A stretch of DNA of 64,000 nt, taken from contig NC_062249.1 of NCBI RefSeq assembly GCF_905475465.1, positions 5,654,501-5,718,500 on the forward strand. The letters are read 5' to 3'. The position numbers were made by a program, and so were the translations under genes. The notes beneath the pieces are model-generated. The model had not been told where the DNA came from, did not search any database, and saw nothing but the letters and a program-made list of their open reading frames with translations. This DNA is from Pieris napi (taxonomy: Eukaryota > Arthropoda > Insecta > Lepidoptera > Pieridae). Numbering within the stretch: position 1 is the first letter of the stretch; each line of letters opens with the position of its first letter. This document shows, piece after piece, positions 22,815 to 34,880 of this stretch.

Positions 22815-23282
22815 AAGGCCAGCCGTACACGGACTGCTTCAAGCAGTTATGACCGACTGCTTGAAGACGCGACCGCGCGGTGAACTATAGCCATTCATTC
22901 GCTGCCGTACACACGACTGCTCGAGCAGTCGCGACCGCTTCAAGCCGTCAACTACATGATGAAATTCCATCGTGCTGTCGACCGCTCGCGAGCAGTCGCA
23001 AGGCATACACTGACTGCTCGAGCCGTCGGCGGCTCTAGAGCAGTCGACAGCTCTACGACCTCCCCCTCCCTTCCCTTCTGGCCTCGCGGCGTCTAGTGTC
23101 TCTCTGTCTGAATCCATGACTAAACTGCGGTAGAAATTTAACTGCTCGAGCGGTTGGTAGAGACAGCTCGAGCAGTCAACAACCGACTGCTCAAGCAGTC
23201 AACGCCGACCGCTCGAGCGGTCCATGTACGTCGGTCAGCCGTTAACTGCTCGAGCAGACCGTGTACGCCCGCTCGAAGATCA
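22815..23282. repeat. GC-rich cluster of CTGCTCGAGCAG palindromes, probable Harbinger-type MITE
   Basis: About ten near-palindromes of the form ACTGCTCGAGCAGT (variants with CTTGAAG, CTCAAG, CGCGAG) are packed into 470 bp. The two ends carry CGTACACGGACTGCTTCAAG and, inverted, CGTACACGGTCTGCTCGAG, so the block is flanked by imperfect inverted repeats. The layout, a GTACACG word followed by a palindrome, mirrors the end of the Harbinger at 4177 (GTTTACACG followed by a CTTGCCAAG palindrome). The outer boundaries and target duplication are not clear. The 92-codon minus-strand frame across it is a by-product of the repeats. Confidence 0.6.
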
Positions 23283-24067
23283 CCCGATTGATAATTTAAA
23301 AAACGAACAGCTGATATTTCTGGATTATTTAAAAAAATGCGTTTTAATCCAAAGCTATAGAGATGTAATATAGTCTTATAAGAAATATTTAATTCAGAGT
23401 ATCAAATTAAATACTATTAATAATTTGGCTATAACACATTTTGAAGCACAAACTACACATTAATAAATAGAGTTGAATATGGTGTGATTATTAATTATAA
23501 ATAAATTAGATCAGACGATTATAAATATTTTTATTTTAATACGTCCTAAGTAGCGCAAGCGTAAGTAACGCTGTCAATTAGTGATTAATATTAATATTAT
23601 TACTAATATTATATTAGTAAGGTAGGACTAACTCGCACACAAAAGGCAGCAAATGCAAGTGAAACAAACTTTTTCGTCAATTTTTTGAAAAAATGCTAGG
23701 AAAATCTGTATAAAATGGTTTCCGCTACCTATAAGCCCTGTCTATAATAATGGCGAATATAAGTTTAGTTGACAGAAATAAATATATTTTTATTTAGATT
23801 TGTCCCAAAATAGCAAAGTTTTTTAGTACTTTAGTAAACCGTAGACGGATTTAATTATTTCTCGTAAATCACATAGGTTCCAAATTTCATCAACTTTGCG
23901 CACTACCGGTCAAACTGACCTCCTTTTTTAAACTCAGTTTTAAAGAATTTACCAGTTTCCAGTTTTTTAGTATTAGACTAGCCGTGACTAGGACATAGTA
24001 GTAATATATTAATAGGTCAGTGACTAACTTAAGAAACTAATAAAGCCTTACCTAACACTAGTCAGTC
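23283..24067. other. Non-coding stretch
   Basis: AT-rich; nothing recognised. Confidence 0.5.
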
Positions 24068-24180
24068 ACAGCGGTTGCCTGGAAGAGATCGCTCGTAAGC
24101 GATAAGCCAGTTGCTCTCTCCTTTTCATTTAATTATCTCAATTGTTTTATATTTCTGGAACGAAGTGTTACTAAATAAAT
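24068..24180 (+). mobile_element. LINE/SINE 3' tail with GCCTGGAAGAGATCGCT signature
   Basis: GCCTGGAAGAGATCGCTCGT, GCGATAAG, CTCTCCTTTTCATTTAATTA and AACGAAGTGTTACTAAATAA recur at 40548-40665. I associate this 3' end with insect RTE/R1-like retroposons; the family name is uncertain. Confidence 0.6.
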
Positions 24181-25145
24181 ATTTCTACAAATATATAACA
24201 TATTTCTTAAAGAAATTACTCAGAGAAAAAACATATTGCTTACAACACAAACCCAACTACAAAGTTATAATTGACAAACAATATTGTTTCGTAAAATGAA
24301 ATTTTGTATTAAAGATTAATTTAAATACTTATATGACATCGATTAATTAATTACATATTTATTTTTTAAATTATGTATTTTAATGTTAATTAAATTCGAC
24401 GTTATTAATTTTAACTCTCTTGTTGGTATTATTGTGCTGAGTCTTGTTACCATGGCAACCAACACGGTATTGTCTCAATCAACATTTTATCCATTATATA
24501 TAGAACATTTGATTGTAAGAATTTAATAATTCCAATAATTTTTAGAAAGCTATTAATATTGTAAATAAGGAATTTTCTAAATAATGTACTAAAGCGAGGG
24601 AGGTACAATTTACATTTTCACCTGTACAAAGAAAATTCCAAGACTCCGTCCGCGTCTAAAGATTTAATTAAAACCCCTTACCGGGGGATGGGGTGGATAA
24701 GTTTTTGGGGGCAAAACAAACATTGTATTAACATATTATTTAAATATCCTACAATGTAGATCTTTAGAGTTTGAACGAGGGAGTTGTTATAAAGCATTTC
24801 GTTTGTAGTTAAACCACCAGTTTATTTTAACCAGTTTCTTAAAATATATTATTTAGGAACGAATAATGTTAATTACTGAAACAAATTGTAAATAGTCAAG
24901 ATTTATATAGTTTTTGGAGGAAGTAAAACAATAAAAATATGTAATTGTTTATTATATACGTATTATTTAATCTTATATAAATTACAAGTTAAAAAAGAAA
25001 TTTTAATTTCTTCAAATTCTAAGTAGTATCGTAACATCAGACCTGATCATTCAAGACATGGGACTGACCGGGTATTAAATGACCAACAAACAGTTAATCA
25101 TTGAAATACTTCTTATAATTTCTCAATCGAACACGCCAGATCTAC
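24181..25145. other. Non-coding stretch
   Basis: AT-rich with a G-rich block at about 24670-24720. No gene seen. Confidence 0.5.
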
Positions 25146-25262
25146 ATATGAGCTACATCACTTAAAAAGACGGCAACGCACCCGCGAGCCCTCTGGCATT
25201 GAGAGTGTCCATGGAATAGTATCACTTACTATCAGATGAGCCTCCTGCCCATTGTAAAAAAA
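25146..25262 (+). mobile_element. CR1/jockey-like LINE 3' tail, partly deleted
   Basis: ACGGCAACGCACCCGCGAGC, CTCTGGCATTGAGAGTGTCC then GATGAGCCTCCTGCCC; the GGCGGCGG segment is lost. Confidence 0.78.
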
Positions 25263-25459
25263 ACTGAGAAACTGCTTCATTAAACTAAATGTGTTTACAC
25301 AGCCAACCGGGGCCTTTCATTTTTCCAATAGGGACGTTTTTTGGAATTGCAATTTTATCAAAATATATTAATTAATAACCACCTAAAATAATCGAAGCTA
25401 GTGATTAACCATATGAATATAAGTTACTTGATAAATACTTTATGTTATATGTATAATTT

Positions 25460-25735
25460 CGAGACGGACGACTCGGACGTCGAGGCAGAATACGAAACTC
25501 CACCCGTATTACCTCGACATCCGTCGTTCCACAACTGAGCGTTTTTTAAGGAAGATTTTGCCGCGGACCATCAGCTAAAGAATTTTCAAACCAATTTGAC
25601 TTAGGGTTCTTCAAGGAATGAGCGTACCAATTCTTAGCAGGCAACGTACTCGCGAGCCCTCTGGCATTGAGAGTGTCTATGGCTTAATCAATTAAAATCA
25701 GGTAAGCCCGTTTGTCTTGATTTTTCTATGAAAAT
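25460..25735 (+). mobile_element. Longer CR1/jockey-like LINE 3' fragment, decayed
   Basis: Begins with GACGTCGAGGCAGAATACGA and ATCCGTCGTTCCACAACTGA, then TTTGCCGCGGACCA, CTTAGGGTTCTTCAAGGAAT and the usual tail. It therefore covers about 90 codons of the reverse-transcriptase C-terminus, but with indels. Confidence 0.75.
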
Positions 25736-25844
25736 TTTTTGGCATCAATAAAAGTAAAGACGTCATATACGTAACTCAATCATGCCTTGCAATGCCACAC
25801 ATCGTCGTTTATTAGATAATAAGCTCTTCCTCCATTTCCTTCGT

Positions 25845-25925
25845 AGCACGAGCAAGAAGACTCGAACCCAAGGGTTGAGAATCGCACGACACTGCTCTAT
25901 GTAATGCCACCGTGTAATAAATAAT
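25845..25925 (-). mobile_element. tRNA-like SINE head, degenerate
   Basis: The minus strand gives GAGCAGTGTCGTGCGATTCT and a B-box-like GGGTTCGAGTC, matching the SINE promoter region. The body cannot be followed. Not a functional tRNA: no cloverleaf could be drawn. Confidence 0.45.
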
Positions 25926-26215
25926 GACGTCAGCGCTTCCAACACGTACTTCATAATTAAACTGGCAAACTTTAAATTTGTAAATTTCCATAGAAGGCTT
26001 TCTTACAATGGCTGTAATTTGAGGCACACAGTCCCGGGGTAGGTACGGCCACACATACATACACGTGCAATTTAAGATGAATAATTATGTGGCAGGCGTT
26101 GCCTCTCTCCGATCTGGTGTTGGTTTAAGATGGATATTACAAATAAGAATCATGGAAAAAGATATGCTCAATATTTACTTTATCATTACGGAGCACTTTT
26201 ACCTATTAAGTCTTA

Positions 26216-26375
26216 TTAAAGAGTGGCGGAGAGTTTCTTGTCTGTTCTTCTTGCCCGCTCTACGCCCTTGATTTGTGAACTGGTAGTAAAGGTAAGTGGC
26301 TGTCTGTAGACGTTCATAAGTGTACTTGGTTCCTATATGAATGAAGTTATTTTGAGTTTGAGTTATTTATGCAAA
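26216..26375 (+). mobile_element. 3' end of the same LINE family as 15099-17907
   Basis: AAAGAGTGGCGGAGAGTTTC, CTACGCCCTTGATTTGTGAA and CTGGTAGTAAAGG match the complement of about 15215-15290. The copy ends in decayed TTGAGT units, the counterpart of the hexamer tail at 15099. Confidence 0.72.
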
Positions 26376-26703
26376 TTTTTAAGCGTTTTATTTGCGTTTT
26401 ACTTAGTAATTAATTAATTATATATACCTACTAATAATTTAAATAAAAAAACTACTATGGGCGTGAACTTATACCTACATAGTTAGACTTTTTGGTCTAT
26501 ATTTTAGCGTTTAATATTTATTTAAAGTAAGCCATACACAAATACAATACCATAGGGAGAAATGTTCGCTGTTTTAATTGTACAGTATGCATGAGGATCA
26601 AAGTATTAATTTCTTACCATTGTCTTAGTTATATTTGGAGTCTCGTATAGTTATTACTATCAACAAAAAAATAAATATATAAGAATAGCTTCCTCGCTAT
26701 AAC

Positions 26704-26892
26704 AAACGGAAGCGAGGAAGACCAATAAAAATATGGGAAGATGATGTGCGAAGAGCAGCTGGCCCTATGTGGTTACGTAAAAATAGAAACAGAGAAGAGT
26801 GGAAGCTCTTAGCCTGTCCAAGGACAAGCTATATAACAGAAATTAACCGGCTTGCCGATAAATTATTTATGTTTATTTTTTATTATTTTTAG
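26704..26892 (+). pseudogene. RTE-like LINE C-terminal remnant
   Basis: Open frame KRKRGRPIKIWEDDVRRAAG, PMWLRKNRNREEWKLLA and onward to a TAG at 26890. The GRP..W.DD.. and W...NR.EW pattern is the C-terminal tail of RTE-type endonuclease-reverse transcriptases. No catalytic domain is present nearby. Confidence 0.72.
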
Positions 26893-27810
26893 TGTTAATT
26901 TAATAGTGCTTCACATATTTATGTACTAGTATAAAGGCTTTTATTATTATTATAGTATAGCACCTACTATTAACACAGCCACATTGCTGCATCTGGTCCT
27001 TCTAACACGTAAATACTATTACTACGAACCCAATACCGGTTATGGAATATAACCGTAATCGCTTAGCCACTGTAGTGGTCGATATACTTATAGTTATTTA
27101 AAGGATAAAATTGCGAATTTATTTCTCACGAATCAGTCATGTAAGTAATTCTACATATTATACTGGAAATATAATCTGAAACTATCGATAAAATAATATT
27201 GAAGTTCCTAATAAACACTCCTGTCCATACTATTCTAGCTGCGTCTCAAGAAGGGTACCCTAAGAAAACACATACTACACTTATTTATCTACAGAGCCCC
27301 ACTCTTTATGAAAGGAATGATTAATGTCTGGCATTAGGGCTCGCTAACGAACCCCCCTTGCCCCCCCTTCCACCAATTATTACACGCACTTATAAGAGTT
27401 CTGAGATGGGCCCGAGATAATGTTGTTTAACGCTAAATTAAGATCTAGAGTTATTATGCTAATATGTTTAGTTTAAACAAAAGTTTGATGAATGGAATTG
27501 CCACGTAGTTCTAAGAAGCGGGTCGTAGCAAGTTGTTTCGTAGCTGTAACACGGTGCTAACTTTATAAATAACATTAGAATTTTCCGTCGATAGAATTAC
27601 GATGAATATCTTAGAGAAACATTACCTCAAATAAAGTAATACTGTCATACATTTGCTAATTAATACTACAGAAACAACTTGAGTTTAATTGATACGGAAA
27701 TACCTACACTGGTGGTTGATCAAAAACAATTTAATGCGTGCCAAAAATTGTCTAAAAGCGGCCTCGTGGAACCATGGACATCAAAACGACACGGGCGGTA
27801 TTTTCGGTTC
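26893..27810. other. Non-coding stretch
   Basis: No gene recognised. Contains a C-run block at 27350-27372. Confidence 0.5.
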
Positions 27811-28138
27811 TTTTCGCTATAGACAAGAACAATAGCAGTGTTGGCCTAGTGGCTTCAGCGTGCGACTCTCATCCCTGAGGTCGTAGGTTCGATCCCCGGC
27901 TGTGCACCAATGGACTTTCTTTCTATCTGCGCATTTAACATTCGTTCGAACGGTGAAGGAAAACATCGTGAGGAAACCGGCTTGCCTTAGACCCAAAAAG
28001 TCGAGAGCGTGCGTCAGGCGCAGAAGGTTGATCACCTACTTGCCTATTAGTTTAACAAATGATCATGAAACAGATACAGAAATCTGAGGCCCAGACCTAA
28101 AAAGGTTGTAGCGCCATTGATTTTTTTTCGCTATAGAC
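27811..28138 (+). mobile_element. tRNA-derived SINE, full length, with 14-bp target duplication
   Basis: A box TTGGCCTAGTGG at 27841-27852 and B box GGTTCGATCCC at 27886-27896, followed by the complete body and tail. A perfect 14-bp duplication, TTTTCGCTATAGAC, lies at 27811-27824 and 28125-28138. The promoter boxes look intact. Confidence 0.92.
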
Positions 28139-28189
28139 GTCTTATGCATATGATACGTTTTAATAAATTCACTCAATACTTCCATACTG

Positions 28190-28265
28190 AAGGCGGTATT
28201 GGACATTGAACCAATATCTCTAGGCAACACCAAAGAATCAAGCCGCTAGGAACTGGGTTCCTACA
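28190..28265 (-). mobile_element. Very short CR1/jockey-like LINE scrap
   Basis: GGCAACACCAAAGAATCAAG followed by CCGCTAGGA parallels a stretch of the long copy at about 60140-60170. Only a few tens of bases are recognisable. Confidence 0.4.
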
Positions 28266-29752
28266 ACTTTACGTACGAGGTTAAGAGGATTGAACGGGTA
28301 TTGGGGCGTAACATTACAGAGCAGTACTTCTTAGGATTTCATAAAATTGTGTATGGTGGCCCCGTGTGAAGTATTGGACTCATTACTTTCAGGTGTCTGC
28401 TTTCAATACACTGAGTGGATCCCAGTTCACGCCCCTTACTCATTGTGTACTTTTGATTTACTATTTTAATACTTTTAAGTTTTTACCGCCTTAAGTTTTG
28501 TGTTAATAAAAAGTTTTCAATTTCAAGTAGGTACCGTCTTTCTGGAGAAGTACGCCAAGCTTCTTGTATTCCAATTTAGGCTATTCTTTCAATAGGTAAA
28601 TAAAAACTAATTGAATTAACTATCATAGACAATATACAGACATTTAAAATTCGAAACCCTATAGGAAACGGAAACGGAATAAAGAATCAACGCTTTTAAT
28701 AAATTAACGTAATTATCATTGCCGCCATTGTACACTTATTTTTCTCTATGTGCTTGTATATTCTTTGTAATCTAAGTATATTATTTCTACAATACAAGTA
28801 ATTATTTTTAATAACTTTTTAGTATAACATAAAAAAATATTTTTCCAATTAATTATAATTTAAATTTAGGTTAAGAGTTTTTATTAAATTGTGACTTAAT
28901 AATACAAATAATTTAACTAACGTATATACAAAATTAATTACACGCAGGTTCGTAATAGTTTTAAAATATTGTGTTTTAAATATGTTAGTTAAAATTGGTA
29001 TCGTGAATTAACTTTTTGTTTGAACTTTCAAATATTAAGGGTGCCATTAAGACGTAATAAAATAAATAATACTTACTTACTCAGTACAGCATCTACGGTC
29101 CATTAGTCCAGCAATAACTCTGTTTGGACTTTGGACTCCCTGAAATTTTTTATTGGAAATACCGAACACGCGGCCACTATCTTGCTTACAAATTATCTTT
29201 AAAAGAGATAAATGAATCCCTCTCTCCCCTATTTTACGGAACTTCATATATACACTTCATATCTCCTTTTTGTAAACACGTCTTTCACAAAGTGTAGGTA
29301 TATTGCGAGGAGGCAAAAAAGGCCCCTACAACCCTCACCCTCTTTAGAAATCGTTGCTATGTCTTAGACGTGCTCCGAAAGGGGTTTTTTGTAAGACCTC
29401 CTTCGTTAATTATTATGCCTACGATACATACAGGGTGGTTTAAAGAGATTTTGTTTTTAAATTAAACTTCTTCAAGTGAAATATCAATGGAATGATGCAG
29501 GGCTCAGTGTTGCGCCTGGACCACTACCATCTCGTTTTAATTATGATGGTTGAAATCCAGAGAGAACGGCATGGAGAAGAAATCATGGCTGCGTAATATC
29601 AGACGGTGCGGTGACTACGGAAATGTTCCTGCAGATGCAGTAATGGAGTTGCTTCAAAAGAAGAAGAGATATAAAAACGAATTTATTAGTGTTTAGATAG
29701 TTCGAGTAGGTACGGTATATGATTTGATTTGATTAGCGAAGAAATTTGTTTA
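28266..29752. other. Non-coding stretch
   Basis: No gene or repeat recognised; AT-rich, with a C-rich patch at about 29310-29340. Confidence 0.5.
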
Positions 29753-30151
29753 TTACATTTTAAAACTATTATTAACGTATGTATAAGGAATGTTGTATGT
29801 ACGTTTTTTTTTATAGAACAGGGGTAAACGGGCAGGAGGCTCACCTGATGTTAAGTGATACTGCCGCCCATGGACACTCTCAATGCCAGAGGGCCCGCGA
29901 GTGCGTTGCTGGCCTTTCAAGAATTGGTACGCTCTTTTCTTGAAGGACCCTAAGTCGAATTGGTTCGGAAATACTTCAATAGGCAGCTGGTTCCTCATAG
30001 TGGTGGTGCGCGGCAAAAACTGCCTTAGGAAACGCTCAGTTGTGGAACGACGGACGTCGAGGTGATTCGGATGGTATTTACGTTCAACGAGAGCTTTGAA
30101 TTTATTTAGTGATAATTCTCTAATTTCGCTTGGGAGTTTGTTGTTAAAACG
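29753..30151 (-). pseudogene. Chimeric LINE C-terminus: two different reverse-transcriptase ends in one frame
   Basis: The minus-strand frame is open from 30151 to 29753. Its first part, RFNNKLPSEIRELSLNKFKA, is the C-terminus type of the LINE at 15850 (FFNKIPSEIQALSINKFKSY). It then continues in frame into HLDVRRSTTERFLRQFLPRT and FKKRAYQFLKGQQRTRG, the CR1/jockey-like tail family. The join is near 30083. Upstream of 30151 a stop interrupts a decayed continuation of the first LINE. No catalytic domain is present. Confidence 0.65.
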
Positions 30152-30310
30152 CTAAACTCTATATCTCAGATTGTGTTTTGCTATTGTCATAGACAATCGA
30201 TGATCCTACTATGCATACAGATATAATATGCCTTCCCACTACGTTCTATTAAATTGATGGTCCATAACCAGGATTTTATAAACGATCTTAGGTGTGAGAG
30301 TCACATGCTT
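30152..30310 (-). mobile_element. Decayed upstream continuation of the chimeric LINE
   Basis: Minus-strand AAACACAATCTGAGATATAG corresponds to the HNLRYRV segment that precedes FNNKLPSEI in related LINEs. Further upstream the match fades. Confidence 0.45.
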
Positions 30311-30624
30311 AAAAGGATAAATCAGATCTATATAATTATTAATAATTACGTGCGTCACATGTTTTCTTCAAAAATTCTTGAACATCCTCTATGTGCTTCG
30401 TCAAAGAAAACGTAGGCAGGGTTCCGTAGTAATTTATCACAAGACTCGTATATTAATGTGGATAAATGGAGCGTTCTCAGGGTGGGGGGAGGCGGAAGGG
30501 AAGGGAATCGCTCCGTCTTGACACGCGAGTGATTGGGTTTTTATCCTGACCTAATATGTTTAAAGGTCATAAGGACCGTAAAATATATATAGATAATTAT
30601 TATATGTAAAGATACTACTAGAAG

Positions 30625-30872
30625 TAATTATTGATCATCATCAATGGCCATCTATTTCGTGCTTCTTGCGTTCAACTTCGAACCCCTATTGTTTCGAGGT
30701 TTTTGACAACTCCATCCCACCAACATAGCCTCAGTCTACCGGGTTTTCTCTTGTCACCAGGTTGTGAGTTCAGTAAGGACCTTGAGGTTCTGTCGACTGT
30801 CGTCCGCCAGATGTTATTATATGAACAATGGGGAAAAAGTAGGTTAATCTCGAATTGAAACATTTTGGACAT
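30625..30872 (-). pseudogene. RTE-like LINE C-terminal remnant
   Basis: The minus-strand frame reads DKRKPGRLRLCWWDGVVKNL followed by ETIGVRS, the GRPRLRWWDGVE-type C-terminus of RTE-like reverse transcriptases. The same DNA family (AGTGCTTCTTGCGTCCAACT) is found at 41390-41860. Confidence 0.68.
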
Positions 30873-31107
30873 GTTTCAAATATTTTATCGTACATTATAC
30901 AATAATTAATGTTTATTATTAATTAATTACAGTATAATGATTTAAATATTCACTTCATATATGATAACATCTTCTAAACCTGTCGTATGCTCAAACCGAA
31001 ACTATACTTCTTCGCAACAGTAATTAAACTAAGCGTTATATAAAATTGTATACCTGTAACCATAAAATGTCAAGTGGAAGGAAAAAAGCTGCCCATGACA
31101 TAGCGTA

Positions 31108-31225
31108 CTATAGGCTGGCAAGCCTTCTAGTTATGTGAGTTTCATGGGCGGCTGTTACTTGTTACTGATGTCACTTGACATCAGATGAGCATTCTGCCCG
31201 TTTGCCGCCTGTTATATAAAAAAGC
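31108..31225 (+). mobile_element. CR1/jockey-like LINE 3' tail, degenerate
   Basis: TAGGCTGGCAAGCCTTCTAG, TTTCATGGGCGGCTG and CATCAGATGAGCATTCTGCC match the tail with many changes. Confidence 0.68.
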
Positions 31226-31401
31226 ACGGGAATCCTAGTGAAAACTCTTATTTTACTGTAATAAAGTTTAATATGTTTCTATATCTATGTATGAAAAACT
31301 ATGTTGTTTCTTATATTACATTCCTTTTCTTAAGTAAGTAAGGAAAATAAAATTGGTTGATCGGGATCGGGATTATAAGTTAACTTGTATTTATATCATT
31401 A

Positions 31402-31759
31402 CTAGCAGACTCGGCCAAGCGTTGCTGTGGCTAAGTTTTTTGTTATATTACATAGTAGTAAACTATTCAAAGGAAACGGCAGGACAACAACAGTCATGGG
31501 GATCACCATGCTTTTTTGGTGGTTATGTCATTAAATTGTAGCTTATGTGAAACGTTGGTACTTTCAACACAGCGCCATCTGTTAGAATTCTGTCAAATAA
31601 TTTGCAATAAAATTACATTGCGGGTATAAATTGAGATGTAAGCTATCCTATCTTTTAAGTTGGATCAAACTGCACACGGTGTGCAAATTTGATTGATATC
31701 GGTTCGGTAGGAGTCCATAGCGGACAAACAACGTGACACGTAATTTATATATATTAAGA
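31402..31759 (-). mobile_element. Non-autonomous Helitron, inverted copy
   Basis: On the minus strand it starts TCTTAATATATATAAATTAC (31759) and ends CTAG (31402), with A before and T after. Colinear with the plus-strand copy at 8213-8588, with small indels. Confidence 0.82.
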
Positions 31760-33049
31760 TTATTCGTCGGTATGGGGTTTGGAGTACATTTCTGTGCCTG
31801 TTTCAGTAGGCTCCTAAAAAAAAGAAAATTCAATGATGAAATAGATTGCTGTTAACAATGAATTGCAAATACGTACATGGGTTACCATTGACAAAGACAT
31901 AGATAACAAAAGCGTAATAAATATTAGCGCTGTCAATACACATACATAACTAGAACTTATCTGAAGGTATAATATAAACGCCTCGGGCCGCGGAGGCGGG
32001 AAAAAAAAAGGGCCTTCGCTCAGTGAATGGAATAACTGCTCAAATTAAAAAGATCTGTTTCATTAAATTATTTTTATATTGACACTTCTAATGATATAAA
32101 AACATATGTCATATTTAAAGCATTGCTTCAACAAAACCTTTTTGAAAAAGTTTCGTCATTTATTACAAAATTTATTTAAATTTGGAACGTTTTTAAATAT
32201 ATGAAACATACCGACAAATACTTTTAATTTTTCCTCGATCAATCAATATGCTTTTGACTTTTTGTAATTGGAACGATTCCTAAATAAATATTTTAACATA
32301 ATGGGTCAATGTCAAATCTAAACAAACAATTATTTAAGTTTGAATTTAGAATACTATTTTAACGTAAACATATATTTAATAAATAGGTATGATTTTACAT
32401 AAGCAACGTTTTATTCCGCCAATGAACACCGAACCTATCTCCGGTAATGAGCCCCGGCACAACTTTCTGTGGAGCCGCGAAAGTAGCACGGAAAACTTTA
32501 ACGGCGTCTTCATTCTGTACAGCGATTTTCTTGTTTGATACTTGAAGGTAATATATATGAGACAATCTAATGGATTGGTGGTGGAACCGTTTCTAAGTCC
32601 GTCTCATTATTGTGCATACACGCTGCGTCGCAAATTGAGCTTTGATACATCCCGATGATAAATTAATTGTAAGGGTATGGTCTTTCCCGAAGCAATTGAG
32701 AGGAACACCACAGGATCACCTCTTATTCATAAACGCACAGAATGTACTTTCTCTTTAACTGTATTACTAGTGACATATATTATAATAGATTAGAATAAAA
32801 CTAACTTTTTTTTTATTTGATTTAAGCTAACTTTTTACATTTAAAAGTGGCGGTCTACCCTGCAAGACGTCCTACAACTATTAAAAAACATACTGCTCTA
32901 TAAACGACCAACTAATATGGATCTCCATGCTAGTAGCTGTTCTGTTCTCGATTGCAACGTATAAAGAAATAGTTATTAGAAATAAATTTAAATTAATACA
33001 AACCTACCTTCTACAGTAATTCGATTTATTTGATGAGGCATACATACCG
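31760..33049. other. Non-coding stretch
   Basis: No gene recognised. Contains a GC-richer patch at about 32440-32520. Confidence 0.5.
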
Positions 33050-33304
33050 AGCAGTGGCCCAGTGGCTTCAGCATGTGTCGCATCTCCGAGGTCGTAGGTT
33101 TGATCCCTGGCTGTGAACCAATAGACTTTCTTTCTACATTCGCTCGAACGGTAAAGGAAGATGAGTTAACCGGCTTGCCCTAGATCCACAAATTCGTGTG
33201 TCAAGCACAGGAGGCTGATATCCTACTTGCCTATTAGATTGACAAATGATCATGAAACAGATATCTGAGGCCCAGACCTAAAAAGTGGTAGCGCCACTGA
33301 TTGA
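33050..33304 (+). mobile_element. tRNA-derived SINE, diverged
   Basis: AGCAGTGGCCCAGTGGCTTC (mutated A box), GGTTTGATCCC (B box with one change), then the body and tail with deletions, ending GTAGCGCCACTGATT. Confidence 0.8.
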
Positions 33305-34684
33305 ATATTTTTACTACGGGCCCGATGTCTTTGAAGAATACAATCTTCATGTAAGACTCACCCTAAAATGTTGTCCATTCCCACGAGTGACCGCTGTCCG
33401 GTCAAACTTGTTGCTTCGTAACGTATTTAATAATAGTTTTAACGTGTCCACTTGAGAAATTTCATGTTCAAATTGGCTAAGGGTTTCTATAATATACGAA
33501 GGGTTACGATTTAAGTCGAGACATATTACTTATGTCTAAGCGTCTGTAAACCAATGTCAGGCATGCGTGGCATTCTCATCTCGTCTAGATTGTAAAAAAA
33601 TATTGAAACCTACACTAAATAAATAATACCACTATTAAATAGACAATAGATAATGTAAGATGTTATTTTTGTATATTTATAATAGAAAATTAAGGCCTGG
33701 TTTATTACAATAAATTGTGACCCCGAGAGCTCTCGAATAGCATATAGTTATCTAAATATAGTTCTCTGCTGCTTTGTTTTTATAACACTATGCGCCTATA
33801 TTATTTTAGTATATTAGTTTTAATTTGTTCTAGTTCTACTTCAACATGGTCTTCACATATATCAAATCAATGTATGCAAAATATTGTAAAAACTATATCA
33901 AAAGAGTTGGGACCTTTTTAAAGGGACAACTAGTAATTTTTTTAAATATCTTTACTTGTAAATTTGACTTTCAAAAGTGCTTTTTTAATAGGCCTAATAA
34001 ATGATTTGACTTTGACATACATGAGCTATGCCGCCAGCATTATGCGTACACGGTACAATGCTACAAGTTACTTCACAAAATTTCACATGCTATTGAAATA
34101 ATGAAATAAATTTTAGTTTTATAATATCTATAAACACATATTTTTCTAAATCTATAAAGTGTATAAAATATAGTTTTAGTTTAACTAAAGAATTCCAGTT
34201 TTAACCCTTCTCATTCCCACACTTTGACCACTGTCCGTCTTAACTGTCTTAAACCTGTTCTGCAAGTGGTCACTTTGACCAAACCGGTTTAAGTTCACAC
34301 GTCTGAAGATCCGTTAGTTATTGTAGGGTTAATATTGTATTATGGTTTCAAAATGTGTCTTTTTATTAATTATTACTTAATATATCAGTAAAGTTTGTTT
34401 TATAAAACTAAAAAATTTTGTCAATAAAACTTCATACCATCATTTATTGAGGCTCGTATTATGTATTTTAGCCTAATAGAAAAAAGTAGTAACAAAAAAA
34501 AATAATAAAATAAAACACGTCTAACTAGTAAATAAACTTAATTTGATTATTAAGTTTCGGTTTATTAGGATTTCTTAAGACATTTATTAACTACGTCTAG
34601 TTAGATATCTTTTGAATTTGGTGGAAATAAACGTTTTTGAAATATAATAACATTTATTTCCAAAACACGAATATACCTACAGTA
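33305..34684. other. Non-coding stretch with two composite motifs
   Basis: No gene. Contains TTCCCACG/TGACC composite sites at 33378-33400 and 34214-34237, described in the findings. Confidence 0.5.
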
Positions 34685-34880
34685 TTTACAATATTCTTAA
34701 CCTACATAGTAATAATTATTATTATAATAAAAAAATATTGGATAAATAGAAAATTAAAACAAATTTAAAAAGTTTGGTCCCTGTGGAAGTGTAACGGCAG
34801 CATTTCCTCGCTGTACTAATACTCGCTCGCGATACTTATTCTTTGATCGAGGGAAAGCACCAAGGAAGATTGGTTCCGCG
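34685..34880 (-). mobile_element. LINE 3' end (HGPWG family), minus strand
   Basis: The complement reads GAGGAAATGCTGCCGTTACA, CAGGGACCAAACTTTTTAAA and TTACTATGTAGGTTAAGAAT, colinear with 55560-55705. It covers the last RT codons and the 3' untranslated region. Confidence 0.75.

Noticed and set aside
22839..23117. 92-codon minus-strand frame rich in CSRAVD and CSRAAD repeats
   Set aside because: It is the translation of the palindrome cluster; the repeats are explained by the DNA motif and there is no domain.
30631..30858. 75-codon plus-strand frame
   Set aside because: Antisense shadow of the RTE-like remnant on the minus strand.
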